Assembly (NCBI RefSeq): GCF_014268815.2
Contig: NZ_JABWRE020000001.1
Span: 5,275,001-5,339,000, forward strand
Direction: 5' to 3'
DNA from: Pseudomonas urmiensis
GTDB lineage: Bacteria > Pseudomonadota > Gammaproteobacteria > Pseudomonadales > Pseudomonadaceae
DNA length: 64,000 bases
A model generated the notes under the pieces. That model was not told where the DNA came from. It saw only the letters and a list, made by a program, of their open reading frames with translations, and searched no databases. The position numbers and the translations under genes were made by a program. The stretch's first letter is position 1. Every line of letters begins with the position of its first letter. Of this stretch, positions 1-10,500 are shown piece by piece.

Positions 1-33
1 GCCCCAGTACACACGACACAAAGCGCACTACGA

Positions 34-61
34 AAAACGCCGTCTGAGAAGACGGCGTTTT
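34..61. terminator. Intrinsic terminator downstream of spuI
   Basis: Perfect 12-bp inverted repeat (AAAACGCCGTCT / AGACGGCGTTTT) with a GAGA tetraloop. The A/T ends let it work in either direction. It begins 4 bases past the spuI stop codon, so it is the natural end of that transcript. Confidence 0.9.
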
Positions 62-64
62 CAT

Positions 65-1441
65 TTACACGGTATGCAGATACCAGTTGTACTCGAGGTC
101 AGAGATCGAGTGCTCGAACTCCTCCAGCTCGCTCTCCTTGCACGCGACAAAGATGTCGATGTACTTCGGATCGATGTACTTGTTGAGGATCTCGCTGTCG
201 TCCAACTCGCGCAGCGCATCGCGCAGGTTGTTCGGCAGGCTTTGCTCCAGCTGCTCGTACGAGTTGCCTTCGATTGGCGCGCCAGGCTCGATCTTGTTGG
301 TCAGGCCATGGTGCACGCCTGCCAGCACGGCCGCCATCATCAGGTACGGGTTGGCGTCGGCACCGGCTACACGGTGCTCAAGACGCACGGCATCCGGCGA
401 GCCGGTGGGTACGCGTAGGGCCACGGTGCGGTTGTCCAGGCCCCAGCTCGGCGCGTTGGGCACGTAGAACTGAGCGCCGAAACGGCGGTACGAGTTGACG
501 TTCGGGCAGAGGAACGCCATCGACGCGGGCAGGGTCTCGAGCACACCGCCGACAGCGTGACGTAGCGCGGCGTTCTGCTCGGGATCCTCGCTGGTGAAGA
601 TGTTGTTGCCATCTTTGTCCAGCACGGAAATGTGTACATGCAGGCCGTTGCCTGCCTGGCCCGGGTAGGGCTTGGCCATGAAGGTGGTGTCCATTTCATG
701 GTCGTAGGCGATGTTCTTGATCAAGCGCTTGAGCAGCACCGCGTAGTCACAGGCCTTGAGCGGGTCGGCGACGTGGTGCAGGTTGACTTCGAACTGCGCC
801 GGGGCGCTTTCCTTGACGATGGCGTCGGCCGGAATCCCCTGCTCTTTGGCCCCTTCGAGGATGTCCTGCAGGCAGTCGGCGTATTCGTCGAGGTCGTCGA
901 TCAGGTAAACCTGGGTCGACTGTGGGCGTTTGCCGGAAATCGGCGAGCGCGGCGGTTGTGGGCGGCCATTCACGTTCTCCTGGTCGATCAGGTAGAACTC
1001 CAGCTCGAAGGCGGCGCAGATGGTCAGGCCCAATTCATCGAACTTGCTCACTACCTGACGCAGCACTTCACGTGGATCGGCGAAGAACGGCTCGCCTTCG
1101 ATCTCGTGCATGGTCATAAGCAGCTGAGCGGTCGGGCGTTTTTGCCAGGGCTCGTTGGACAGCGTGTCAGGGATCGGATAGCAGATGCGGTCCGCATCGC
1201 CGATGTCCAGACCCAGGCCCGTGCTTTCAACGGTAGAGCCGTTGATGTCGAGGGCAAAAAGGGAGGCCGGCAGGTTAATGCCTTTCTCGTAAACCTTGTG
1301 GAGGCTGGTGCGCTCAATGCGCTTGCCGCGCACCACACCATTCATATCTGCAATCAGAAGGTCAACGTAGAGAACCTCAGGATGTTCCTTAAGGAACGCG
1401 TTCGCTTCGTTAAGCTGAACGGCACGCGGGGGTACCGACAT
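65..1441 (-). CDS. spuI: Gamma-glutamylpolyamine synthetase (glutamine synthetase family)
   Basis: 458-residue glutamine-synthetase-fold enzyme, read from an ATG preceded by AAAGGTG. The N-terminal beta-grasp part carries the family pattern DMNGVVRGKR. The catalytic part includes the ATP/Glu-binding stretches GNGLHVHIS, NVNSYRRF and the basic loop NRTVALRVP. Family members (PuuA, SpuI) ligate glutamate to putrescine or spermidine using ATP, the first step of the gamma-glutamyl polyamine pathway in the cytoplasm. It lies divergent from spuB, a second member of the same family, and the whole polyamine importer follows, which supports polyamine rather than ammonia as substrate. The individual substrate cannot be fixed from sequence. 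It has no neighbouring spuA-type amidotransferase in this window. Confidence 0.9.
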   Translation of the reverse strand: MSVPPRAVQLNEANAFLKEHPEVLYVDLLIADMNGVVRGKRIERTSLHKVYEKGINLPASLFALDINGSTVESTGLGLDIGDADRICYPIPDTLSNEPWQKRPTAQLLMTMHEIEGEPFFADPREVLRQVVSKFDELGLTICAAFELEFYLIDQENVNGRPQPPRSPISGKRPQSTQVYLIDDLDEYADCLQDILEGAKEQGIPADAIVKESAPAQFEVNLHHVADPLKACDYAVLLKRLIKNIAYDHEMDTTFMAKPYPGQAGNGLHVHISVLDKDGNNIFTSEDPEQNAALRHAVGGVLETLPASMAFLCPNVNSYRRFGAQFYVPNAPSWGLDNRTVALRVPTGSPDAVRLEHRVAGADANPYLMMAAVLAGVHHGLTNKIEPGAPIEGNSYEQLEQSLPNNLRDALRELDDSEILNKYIDPKYIDIFVACKESELEEFEHSISDLEYNWYLHTV

Positions 1442-2108
1442 GATGCAACACCTTTGTTGTTAAAAATATCAATCAAGGGGGGCTTGCAACCCCAGTCAAT
1501 CGGAAAGACCTACTGAAGTCAAGCCAACCCCATGATGCCCTGAAATGGCACATCGACGGCCGATTTGCTGCATATCGGGGCGTGCCATTATCCGCTATTT
1601 TCCCTCGGAAGGGTTATCTCACGCGGGCCGTGTTTTATTTTTTACGGAGATGTTGTGTAAAAAAATGAACAAGGCTAAGCTCGGCCTCAACCCAAAACAC
1701 AATAATACGAGGGTCACATGGTCCGCTTGCCGCGACCTGCACGTGCTGCCTGCGCAGCGCTTTCAGGTACCCGTTCCGCTCGCCGCAAGGTCTTCGCGCA
1801 CAGCGCCGTAGACGTCGATGCCCTGGCCGCAATAATTGACGGTCGGCACGGTCCATTCACCTTAAGTAGCAGTTTACTGCACGCCTTTCGTTTTTCCTGC
1901 CCTTCGAATGCTTCATGGATACACGCCTTGCGCGGGTATCCAGTGACGTCCTGCGCGCGCCGCTTTGCTTTGCCACGGCAGTGCATCCAGAATCAATGCG
2001 TGGGTCTGCTGCGGCCATTGCAGCCGAGCAGCGTCCACCTTGATCGACGCCAGGCGTCAGTAGCGCCCGACATACTCCAGCCGGGCCACCTTACCTCCTG
2101 AGGTATTT
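1442..2108. promoter_or_regulatory. Long divergent spuI/spuB intergenic region
   Basis: 667 bases without a recognised gene. The central part is AT-rich (around 1610-1720, with TTTTATTTTTTACGG and a run of A), which suits promoters for both directions. The right half is GC-rich and remains open in one frame from an ATG at 1718 (GAGGG five bases before it) to a stop at 2099-2101, just before spuB. That 127-residue frame is rich in Arg, Ser and Cys and resembles no family I know, so I do not call it a gene. A spuA-like glutamine amidotransferase, which I recall between spuI and spuB in P. aeruginosa, is absent. Confidence 0.5.
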
Positions 2109-3467
2109 ATGAGTAACAACCTCGACCAGCTCACCGATTGGTTGAAAGAGCACAAGATCACCGAAGTGGAATGCCTGATCAGTGACCTGACCGGCATCAC
2201 CCGCGGCAAGATCTCGCCGACCAACAAGTTCATCGCCGAAAAAGGCATGCGCCTGCCCGAGAGCGTATTGCTGCAGACCGTGACCGGCGACTACGTCGAC
2301 GATGACATCTATTACGAGCTGCTGGATCCTGCCGATATCGACATGATCTGCCGTCCCGACGAGAACGCGGTGTTTCTCGTGCCATGGGCCATCGAACCGA
2401 CCGCCCAGGTGATCCACGACACCTACGACAAGAAGGGCAATCCGGTCGAGCTGTCGCCGCGCAACGTATTGAAGAAAGTGCTCAAGCTCTACGCTGACAA
2501 GGGCTGGCAGCCGATTGTCGCACCAGAGATGGAGTTCTACCTGACCAAGCGCAGCGAAGACCCGGACTTCCCGCTGCAACCGCCAGTCGGCCGTTCGGGC
2601 CGCCCGGAAACCGGCCGCCAGTCGTTCTCGATCGAGGCTGCCAACGAATTCGACCCGCTGTTCGAAGACGTCTACGACTGGTGCGAACTGCAGCAGCTGG
2701 ACCTCGACACGTTGATCCACGAAGACGGCACGGCGCAGATGGAGATCAACTTCCGTCACGGTAACGCCCTGCACCTGGCTGACCAGATCCTGGTGTTCAA
2801 GCGCACCATGCGCGAGGCCGCGCTCAAGCACAACGTCGCCGCCACCTTCATGGCCAAGCCCATGACCGGCGAGCCCGGCAGCGCCATGCACCTGCACCAG
2901 AGCGTGGTCGATGCGCACACCGGCAAGAATATCTTCTCCAATGAAGATGGCAGCATGAGTGAGCTGTTCCTCAACCACATTGGCGGCCTGCAGAAGTTCA
3001 TCCCCTACGTGCTGCCGCTGTTCGCCCCCAACGTCAACTCGTTCCGTCGCTTCCTGCCCGACACCTCGGCACCGGTCAACGTCGAGTGGGGCGAAGAGAA
3101 CCGCACTGTGGGGCTGCGCGTGCCCGATGCCGGTCCGCAGAATCGCCGGGTGGAAAACCGCCTGCCGGGCGCCGATGCCAACCCCTACCTGGCGATTGCC
3201 GCCAGCCTGCTGTGCGGCTACATCGGCATGGTCGAAGGCATCAACCCGAGCGCGCCGGTCCAGGGCCGGGGTTACGAGCGGCGCAACCTGCGCCTGCCGC
3301 TGACCCTCGAAGATGCCCTTGAGCGAATGGAGAACTGCCAGGACCTGGAGAAATACCTGGGCAAGAAATTCATTACCGGCTACGTCGCGACCAAGCGCGC
3401 CGAGCATGAAAATTTCAAACGGGTAATCAGCTCCTGGGAACGTGAGTTCCTGCTGTTTGCCGTCTGA
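2109..3467 (+). CDS. spuB: Glutamylpolyamine synthetase, second paralogue
   Basis: 452-residue glutamine synthetase family protein, paralogous to the divergent spuI product. It shares DLTGITRGK near the N-terminus, MHLHQSV, FAPNVNSFRRF and NRTVGLRVPDAGPQNRRVENR. The ATG follows a GAGG ribosome site. Expected role: ATP-dependent coupling of glutamate to a polyamine or monoamine in the cytoplasm. It is the first gene of a co-oriented series spuB-spuC-spuD-spuE-spuF-spuG-spuH, so uptake and the first catabolic steps are probably coordinated. Two synthetases side by side usually mean different amine preferences; which amine this one takes is not readable here. Confidence 0.88.
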   Translation: MSNNLDQLTDWLKEHKITEVECLISDLTGITRGKISPTNKFIAEKGMRLPESVLLQTVTGDYVDDDIYYELLDPADIDMICRPDENAVFLVPWAIEPTAQVIHDTYDKKGNPVELSPRNVLKKVLKLYADKGWQPIVAPEMEFYLTKRSEDPDFPLQPPVGRSGRPETGRQSFSIEAANEFDPLFEDVYDWCELQQLDLDTLIHEDGTAQMEINFRHGNALHLADQILVFKRTMREAALKHNVAATFMAKPMTGEPGSAMHLHQSVVDAHTGKNIFSNEDGSMSELFLNHIGGLQKFIPYVLPLFAPNVNSFRRFLPDTSAPVNVEWGEENRTVGLRVPDAGPQNRRVENRLPGADANPYLAIAASLLCGYIGMVEGINPSAPVQGRGYERRNLRLPLTLEDALERMENCQDLEKYLGKKFITGYVATKRAEHENFKRVISSWEREFLLFAV

Positions 3468-3515
3468 TCAACCCTGGGGCCGCAGGAGCGCGGCTGTCGC
3501 AAAACGGAGAAGCAC

Positions 3516-4877
3516 ATGAGCGTCAACAACCCGCAAACCCGTGATTGGCAAACCCTGAGCAGTGAGCACCACCTGGCACCTTTCAGCGACTACAAGCAGC
3601 TGAAAGAGAAAGGTCCGCGCATCATCACCAAGGCCCAGGGCGTGCATTTGTGGGACAGCGAGGGGCACAAGATCCTCGACGGCATGGCTGGGCTGTGGTG
3701 CGTGGCGGTCGGTTATGGCCGAGAAGAACTGGTGCAAGCGGCCGAGAAGCAGATGCGCGAGCTGCCGTACTACAACCTGTTCTTCCAGACCGCCCACCCG
3801 CCCGCGCTGGAGCTGGCCAAGGCGATCACCGACGTGGCCCCCAAGGGCATGACCCATGTGTTCTTCACCGGCTCCGGCTCCGAAGGCAATGACACCGTGC
3901 TACGCATGGTCCGCCATTACTGGGCACTCAAGGGCAAGCCGCACAAGCAGACCATCATCGGCCGCATCAACGGCTACCACGGCTCCACCGTTGCTGGCGC
4001 AAGCCTTGGCGGCATGAGCGGCATGCATGAGCAGGGCGGCTTGCCGATCCCGGGCATCGTGCATATCCCGCAGCCGTACTGGTTCGGTGAAGGCGGCGAG
4101 ATGAGCCCGGACGATTTCGGCGTGTGGGCTGCCGAGCAGTTGGAGAAAAAGATTCTCGAGGTCGGCGAAGACAACGTCGCCGCCTTCATTGCCGAGCCGA
4201 TCCAGGGCGCTGGCGGGGTGATCATTCCGCCACAAACCTACTGGCCGAAGGTGAAAGAGATCCTCGCCAAGTACGACATCCTGTTCGTCGCTGACGAAGT
4301 GATCTGCGGCTTCGGCCGTACCGGCGAGTGGTTCGGCTCCGATTACTACGACCTCAAGCCCGACCTGATGACCATCGCCAAGGGCCTGACCTCCGGTTAC
4401 ATCCCCATGGGCGGTGTGATCGTGCGTGACACTGTGGCCAAGGTGCTCAGCGAAGGCGGCGATTTCAACCACGGCTTCACCTATTCCGGCCACCCGGTGG
4501 CGGCGGCGGTAGGCCTGGAAAACCTGCGCATTCTACGTGACGAGAAAATCGTCGAGAAAGCCAAGACAGAAGCGGCACCGTATTTGCAGAAACGTCTGCG
4601 TGAGCTACAGGACCACCCACTGGTGGGCGAAGTGCGCGGCCTGGGTCTGCTCGGCGCGATCGAGCTGGTCAAGGACAAGGCGACTCGCAGCCGTTACGAG
4701 GGCAAGGGCGTGGGCATGATCTGCCGAAACTTCTGCTTCGAGAACGGCCTGGTGATGCGCGCGGTAGGCGACACCATGATCATTGCGCCGCCGCTGGTGA
4801 TCAGCCATGCCGAGATCGACGAGCTGGTGGAAAAGGCACGTAAATGCCTGGACTTGACCCTTCAAGCGGTGAAATGA
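3516..4877 (+). CDS. spuC: Polyamine (putrescine):pyruvate aminotransferase
   Basis: 453-residue class III PLP-dependent aminotransferase, the usual length for SpuC. Visible features are GSGSEGNDTVLRM near residue 120 (cofactor phosphate loop), the aspartate in LFVADEVICGFGRTG, and the Schiff-base lysine K289 in TIAKGLTSGYIPMGG. Family knowledge: it moves the amino group of putrescine, spermidine or cadaverine to pyruvate, giving an aminoaldehyde and alanine. It starts 48 bases after spuB with CGGAG before the ATG. The gene is followed by a long hairpin before spuD. Confidence 0.92.
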   Translation: MSVNNPQTRDWQTLSSEHHLAPFSDYKQLKEKGPRIITKAQGVHLWDSEGHKILDGMAGLWCVAVGYGREELVQAAEKQMRELPYYNLFFQTAHPPALELAKAITDVAPKGMTHVFFTGSGSEGNDTVLRMVRHYWALKGKPHKQTIIGRINGYHGSTVAGASLGGMSGMHEQGGLPIPGIVHIPQPYWFGEGGEMSPDDFGVWAAEQLEKKILEVGEDNVAAFIAEPIQGAGGVIIPPQTYWPKVKEILAKYDILFVADEVICGFGRTGEWFGSDYYDLKPDLMTIAKGLTSGYIPMGGVIVRDTVAKVLSEGGDFNHGFTYSGHPVAAAVGLENLRILRDEKIVEKAKTEAAPYLQKRLRELQDHPLVGEVRGLGLLGAIELVKDKATRSRYEGKGVGMICRNFCFENGLVMRAVGDTMIIAPPLVISHAEIDELVEKARKCLDLTLQAVK

Positions 4878-4910
4878 CCACCTGCTACGCTAGCGTTGTG
4901 ACATTAAGCG

Positions 4911-4950
4911 GTTACAAGGCCCTGCTTTCCTTGAAACAGCGCCTTGTAAC
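4911..4950 (+). other. Long imperfect stem-loop between spuC and spuD
   Basis: Outer arms GTTACAAGGC (4911-4920) and GCCTTGTAAC (4941-4950) match perfectly. The interior continues as CTG/CAG and TTTC/GAAA around a CTT loop, giving 17 pairs interrupted by one mismatch and one bulge. There is no following T run, so it is more likely a processing or mRNA-stability element, or a weak attenuator, than a strong terminator. It would let spuD message accumulate separately from spuBC. Confidence 0.6.
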
Positions 4951-5046
4951 TTGCCAGACTAGCGACTGTTTCAGTCGCCCAACGCGTGTACTGCGGGACC
5001 TGGCAGCTGAACGGATGGCTAATTAAAAAAATCTGGAGCATGACGC

Positions 5047-6144
5047 ATGAAGAAAATGGGCAAGACGTTGCTGGCCGCAGCCCTGATGGGTGCCATGGCC
5101 ACTGCTGTTCAGGCTGAAGACAAGGTGTTGAACGTCTACAACTGGTCGGACTACATCGCGCCGGACACCATCGCCAAGTTCGAGAAACAGTCTGGTATCA
5201 AGGTCAAGTACGACGTCTTCGACAGCAACGAGACCCTCGAAGCCAAGCTGCTGGCGGGCAAGTCGGGCTACGACGTGGTCGTGCCGTCCAACAACTTCCT
5301 GGCCAAGCAGATCAAGGCTGGCGTCTACGAAGAACTGGACCGTTCCAAGCTGCCGAACTGGAAGAACCTCGACGAAGACCTGCTCAAGGCCGTCGGTGAC
5401 GCCAGCGACCCGGGCAACAAATACGCCTTCCCCTACATGTGGGGCTCGATCGGCATTGGCTACAACCCAGAGAAGGTCAAGGCCGCGCTGGGCGTGGACA
5501 AGATCGACTCGTGGGACGCCGTGTTCAAGCCAGAGAACATCGCCAAGCTCAAGAGCTGCGGCGTGAGCTTCCTGGATGCGCCGACCGAAATGCTTCCGGC
5601 TGCGCTGCACTACCTGGGCAAGCCGAGCAACAGCATGAACAAGGAAGACTTGAAGGCTGCTGAAGACCTGTTCCTGAGCATCCGTCCTTCGATCACCTAT
5701 TTCCACTCGTCCAAGTACATCGGTGACCTGGCCAACGGCAACATCTGCGTAGCGGTCGGCTACTCGGGTGACCTGGAGCAGTCCAAGGCCCGTGCCCACG
5801 AGGCCGGTGACAAGGTCAAGCTGGACTACATCATTCCTAAAGAAGGTGCCGGCACCTTCTATGACATGGTCGCCATTCCCAAGGATGCCGAGCATAAGGA
5901 AGCCGCCTACAAGTTCATGGACTTCCTGTTGCAGCCTGAAGTCATGGCCGAGATCACCAATGCCGTGCGCTTCCCGAACGGCAACAAGGCCGCGACCCAG
6001 TTCGTCGACAAAGACATCACCAGCGACCCCAGCATCTATCCACCAGCCGACGTGAAAAAGCAGCTGTACGCCATTGCCGCTCCAGAAGCTGCAGCCCAGC
6101 GCCTGATCACCCGTAGCTGGACCAAGATCAAGTCGGGCAAGTAA
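5047..6144 (+). CDS. spuD: Polyamine-binding periplasmic protein (SpuD/PotF type)
   Basis: 365 residues with a clear Sec signal peptide ([20 protein letters not shown], cleavage after VQA, about residue 23). The mature part matches the PotF/PotD family: [12 protein letters not shown] at its start, [35 protein letters not shown], and the C-terminal [11 protein letters not shown]. It binds putrescine or a related polyamine in the periplasm and delivers it to SpuFGH. It is one of two tandem binding proteins; the second, spuE, follows at 6318. Assigning this one as the putrescine-type SpuD rests on closer resemblance (WSDYIAPDT) and gene order, so specificity is inference. Confidence 0.92.
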   Translation: MKKMGKTLLAAALMGAMATAVQAEDKVLNVYNWSDYIAPDTIAKFEKQSGIKVKYDVFDSNETLEAKLLAGKSGYDVVVPSNNFLAKQIKAGVYEELDRSKLPNWKNLDEDLLKAVGDASDPGNKYAFPYMWGSIGIGYNPEKVKAALGVDKIDSWDAVFKPENIAKLKSCGVSFLDAPTEMLPAALHYLGKPSNSMNKEDLKAAEDLFLSIRPSITYFHSSKYIGDLANGNICVAVGYSGDLEQSKARAHEAGDKVKLDYIIPKEGAGTFYDMVAIPKDAEHKEAAYKFMDFLLQPEVMAEITNAVRFPNGNKAATQFVDKDITSDPSIYPPADVKKQLYAIAAPEAAAQRLITRSWTKIKSGK

Positions 6145-6161
6145 GCCTGTGCTCAAGCCCT

Positions 6162-7412
<1,251 letters not shown>

Positions 7413-7469
7413 TCATCCAGACCCGCCACGCCAAGGGCGGGCTTAAAAATCTTGTTGGGAGTTTCACTC

Positions 7470-8612
7470 ATGGCAGTTGCCTCCGGTGCCTATAAGAAAG
7501 CCCTCGAGGGTGGCCAGCAACCCAAGCAGGTGCTGGTCAAGATCGACCGGGTCACGAAGAAATTCGACGAAACAATTGCCGTGGACGATGTGTCCCTGGA
7601 AATCCGCAAAGGCGAGATCTTCGCTCTGCTCGGTGGCTCCGGCTCCGGTAAGTCGACCTTGCTGCGGATGCTGGCAGGCTTCGAGCGTCCGACCGAAGGG
7701 CGGATCTTCCTCGATGGCGTCGACATCACCGACATGCCGCCCTACGAGCGGCCGATCAACATGATGTTCCAGTCTTACGCGCTGTTCCCGCACATGACCG
7801 TGGCGCAGAACATCGCCTTCGGCCTGCAGCAGGACAAGATGCCCAAGGCCGAGATCGAAGCCCGTGTGGCCGAGATGCTCAAGCTGGTCCACATGACCCA
7901 GTACGCCAAGCGCAAGCCGCACCAGCTTTCCGGTGGCCAGCGTCAGCGGGTAGCCCTGGCTCGCTCGCTGGCCAAGCGCCCCAAGCTGCTGCTGCTCGAC
8001 GAGCCGATGGGCGCGCTGGACAAGAAGCTGCGCTCGCAGATGCAGCTGGAGCTGGTCGAGATCATCGAGCGCGTGGGTGTAACCTGCGTGATGGTGACCC
8101 ACGACCAGGAAGAGGCCATGACCATGGCCCAGCGCATCGCCATCATGCACCTGGGGTGGATCGCCCAGATCGGCTCGCCGATCGACATCTACGAGACCCC
8201 GACCAGCCGCCTGGTCTGCGAGTTCATCGGCAACGTCAACCTGTTCGAAGGTGAAGTGGTCGACGACGCCGAAGGCCACGCGGTGATCGCCAGCCCTGAG
8301 CTTGAGCGCAAGATCTACGTCGGCCACGGCGTGACCACCTCGGTCGAGGACAAGCACATCCTCTACGCACTGCGTCCGGAGAAGATGCTGGTCACCACCC
8401 AACAGCCGACCTGCGAGCACAACTGGTCGCGCGGCAAGGTGCACGACATCGCCTACCTGGGTGGTCACTCGGTGTTCTACGTCGAGCTGCCGAGCGGAAA
8501 GGTCGTGCAGTCGTTCGTGGCCAACGCCGAGCGCCAGGGCACCCGCCCAACCTGGGGCGATGAAGTGTACGTGTGGTGGGAAGATGACAGCGGCGTGGTA
8601 CTGCGCTCATGA
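7470..8612 (+). CDS. spuF: Polyamine ABC transporter ATP-binding protein
   Basis: 380 residues from ATG 7470, with GGGAG nine bases upstream; the frame extends to a TTG at 7452 without support. Walker A GGSGSGKST, signature [14 protein letters not shown], Walker B LLLLDEPMGALD, and the switch histidine in VTHDQEEAM are all present. A C-terminal TOBE-like domain follows (about residues 290-380). This PotG-type ATPase powers polyamine import with SpuG and SpuH. Its stop overlaps the spuG start (ATGA), indicating translational coupling. Confidence 0.93.
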   Translation: MAVASGAYKKALEGGQQPKQVLVKIDRVTKKFDETIAVDDVSLEIRKGEIFALLGGSGSGKSTLLRMLAGFERPTEGRIFLDGVDITDMPPYERPINMMFQSYALFPHMTVAQNIAFGLQQDKMPKAEIEARVAEMLKLVHMTQYAKRKPHQLSGGQRQRVALARSLAKRPKLLLLDEPMGALDKKLRSQMQLELVEIIERVGVTCVMVTHDQEEAMTMAQRIAIMHLGWIAQIGSPIDIYETPTSRLVCEFIGNVNLFEGEVVDDAEGHAVIASPELERKIYVGHGVTTSVEDKHILYALRPEKMLVTTQQPTCEHNWSRGKVHDIAYLGGHSVFYVELPSGKVVQSFVANAERQGTRPTWGDEVYVWWEDDSGVVLRS

Positions 8613-9529
8613 AAATCCGCAAGCTCAAGCGAGCCTTCCAGCGCCTGGTCCCGGAGGGACGGCACCTGGTGATCGGCGTGCCGTTCATCTGGCTGTTCCT
8701 GTTCTTCATGCTGCCGTTCTTCATCGTCCTGAAGATCAGCTTCGCCGAAGCCGACGTGGCCATCCCGCCGTACACCGAGATCTACAGCTACGTCGAAGAC
8801 AAGGTCCAGCTGGTCCTCAACCTGGCCAACTATGGCCTGTTGACCGAGGATGAACTGTACATCTCGGCCTACCTGGGCTCGTTGAAGATGGCCTTCTTCA
8901 GCACCCTGTTGTGCCTGTTGATCGGCTACCCGATGGCCTACGCCATTGCCAACGCGCGCAAAGAAAGCCAGACCGTGCTGTTGCTGCTGATCATGATGCC
9001 GACCTGGACCGCGATCCTGATCCGCGTATATGCCTGGATGGGCATTCTCAGCAACAACGGGCTGCTCAACAGCTTCCTGTTGTGGATCGGCCTGATCGAC
9101 CAGCCGCTGCAGATCCTCAACACCAACCTGGCGGTGTACATCGGCGTGGTCTATTCGTACCTGCCGTTCATGATCCTGCCGCTCTACGCCAACCTGGTCA
9201 AACATGACCAGAGCCTGTTGGAAGCCGCCTCTGACCTGGGTTCGAGCACCTTCAACAGCTTCTGGAAGATCACCGTGCCGCTGTCGAAAAACGGCATCAT
9301 TGCCGGCTGCATGCTGGTGTTCATCCCGGTGGTGGGCGAGTTCGTCATTCCTGAGCTGCTCGGCGGCCCGGAAACCCTGATGATCGGTAAAGTGCTGTGG
9401 CAGGAATTCTTCAACAACCGTGACTGGCCGGTAGCGTCCGCGCTGGCGGTAGTGATGCTGGCGATCCTGATCGTGCCCATCCTGCTGTTCAACCGCAGCC
9501 AGGCCAAAGAGATGGAGGGCAGGGCATGA
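8609..9529 (+). CDS. spuG: Polyamine ABC transporter permease (PotH type)
   Basis: 306-residue inner-membrane protein with six predicted hydrophobic segments, the first around residues 23-47. It has the binding-protein-dependent permease EAA loop (EAASDLGSSTFNSFWKITVP, near residue 205), which docks on the ATPase. The start overlaps spuF and the stop overlaps spuH, both as ATGA. It pairs with SpuH to form the transmembrane channel of the polyamine importer. Confidence 0.93.
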   Translation: MKIRKLKRAFQRLVPEGRHLVIGVPFIWLFLFFMLPFFIVLKISFAEADVAIPPYTEIYSYVEDKVQLVLNLANYGLLTEDELYISAYLGSLKMAFFSTLLCLLIGYPMAYAIANARKESQTVLLLLIMMPTWTAILIRVYAWMGILSNNGLLNSFLLWIGLIDQPLQILNTNLAVYIGVVYSYLPFMILPLYANLVKHDQSLLEAASDLGSSTFNSFWKITVPLSKNGIIAGCMLVFIPVVGEFVIPELLGGPETLMIGKVLWQEFFNNRDWPVASALAVVMLAILIVPILLFNRSQAKEMEGRA

Positions 9530-10419
9530 AGCGCTTCAGTTTCTCCAAGCTGATGCTGGTGCTCGGCTTGCTGTTCATCTACCTGCCGATGCTGATCCTG
9601 GTGATCTACTCGTTCAACGCCTCCAAGCTGGTAACGGTGTGGGGCGGCTGGTCGATCAAGTGGTACGTCGGCCTGCTCGACAACTCGCAGCTGATGGGCT
9701 CGGTGATGCGCTCGCTGGAGATCGCCTGCTACACGGCGATCGCCGCTGTGGCGCTGGGCACCCTGGCGGCCTTCGTGCTGACCCGCGTGACCCGCTTCAA
9801 GGGCCGCACCCTGTTCGGTGGTTTGGTGACCGCACCGCTGGTCATGCCTGAGGTGATCACCGGTCTGTCGCTGTTGCTGCTGTTCGTGGCCATGGCGCAG
9901 ATGATCGGCTGGCCGCAGGAGCGCGGCATCGTCACCATCTGGATTGCCCACACTACGTTCTGTGCGGCGTATGTGGCGGTGGTGGTGTCGGCGCGCTTGC
10001 GCGAGCTGGACCTGTCGATCGAAGAAGCGGCAATGGACCTGGGTGCCAAGCCGTGGAAGGTGTTCTTCCTGATTACCATCCCGATGATCGCGCCATCGCT
10101 GGCGGCGGGCGGCATGATGTCGTTCGCCCTGTCGCTGGACGACCTGGTGTTGGCCAGCTTCGTCTCGGGGCCAGGTTCGACCACCTTGCCGATGGAAGTG
10201 TTCTCGGCGGTGCGTCTGGGCGTGAAGCCTGAGATCAACGCCGTGGCCAGCTTGATTCTGCTGTCGGTGTCGCTGGTGACCTTCATGGTCTGGTACTTCA
10301 GCCGCCGCGCTGAAGAGCATCGTCGCAAGGCGATCCAGCAGGCTATCGAGGAAGGCGCTGCGGCGAACTTCTCGCAGCCACAGGTCAAGCGCCCGTCTCC
10401 GGCTGCCGCGTCGGCTTGA
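9526..10419 (+). CDS. spuH: Polyamine ABC transporter permease (PotI type)
   Basis: 297-residue inner-membrane permease with six hydrophobic segments and an EAA loop (EEAAMDLGAKPWKVFFLITI, near residue 166). It is the second permease of the SpuFGH complex and the last gene of the operon. A strong palindromic terminator follows 5 bases after the stop. The charged C-terminal tail, rich in Arg, Gln and Ala, is cytoplasmic by the positive-inside rule. Confidence 0.93.
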   Translation: MKRFSFSKLMLVLGLLFIYLPMLILVIYSFNASKLVTVWGGWSIKWYVGLLDNSQLMGSVMRSLEIACYTAIAAVALGTLAAFVLTRVTRFKGRTLFGGLVTAPLVMPEVITGLSLLLLFVAMAQMIGWPQERGIVTIWIAHTTFCAAYVAVVVSARLRELDLSIEEAAMDLGAKPWKVFFLITIPMIAPSLAAGGMMSFALSLDDLVLASFVSGPGSTTLPMEVFSAVRLGVKPEINAVASLILLSVSLVTFMVWYFSRRAEEHRRKAIQQAIEEGAAANFSQPQVKRPSPAAASA

Positions 10420-10424
10420 CCCAC

Positions 10425-10455
10425 CCGCTTAGGGCCGCACTGCGGCCCTAAGCGG
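10425..10455 (+). terminator. Terminator of the spu operon
   Basis: Perfect 15-bp inverted repeat CCGCTTAGGGCCGCA / TGCGGCCCTAAGCGG with one central base, so the tip opens to a small loop. It lies directly after spuH. It lacks a long T run but is the obvious end of the operon. Confidence 0.75.
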
Positions 10456-10500
10456 CGGTTCGGCGTTCTTTGCTCCGGCGCAACGTCAAAAGTGATCATG

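Noticed and set aside
1545..1811. 88-codon plus-strand frame and a TGGCAC...TTGC sigma54-like pair near 1545
   Set aside because: No ribosome site for the frame and no recognisable product. The TGGCAC to TTGC spacing is far longer than the -24/-12 arrangement requires.
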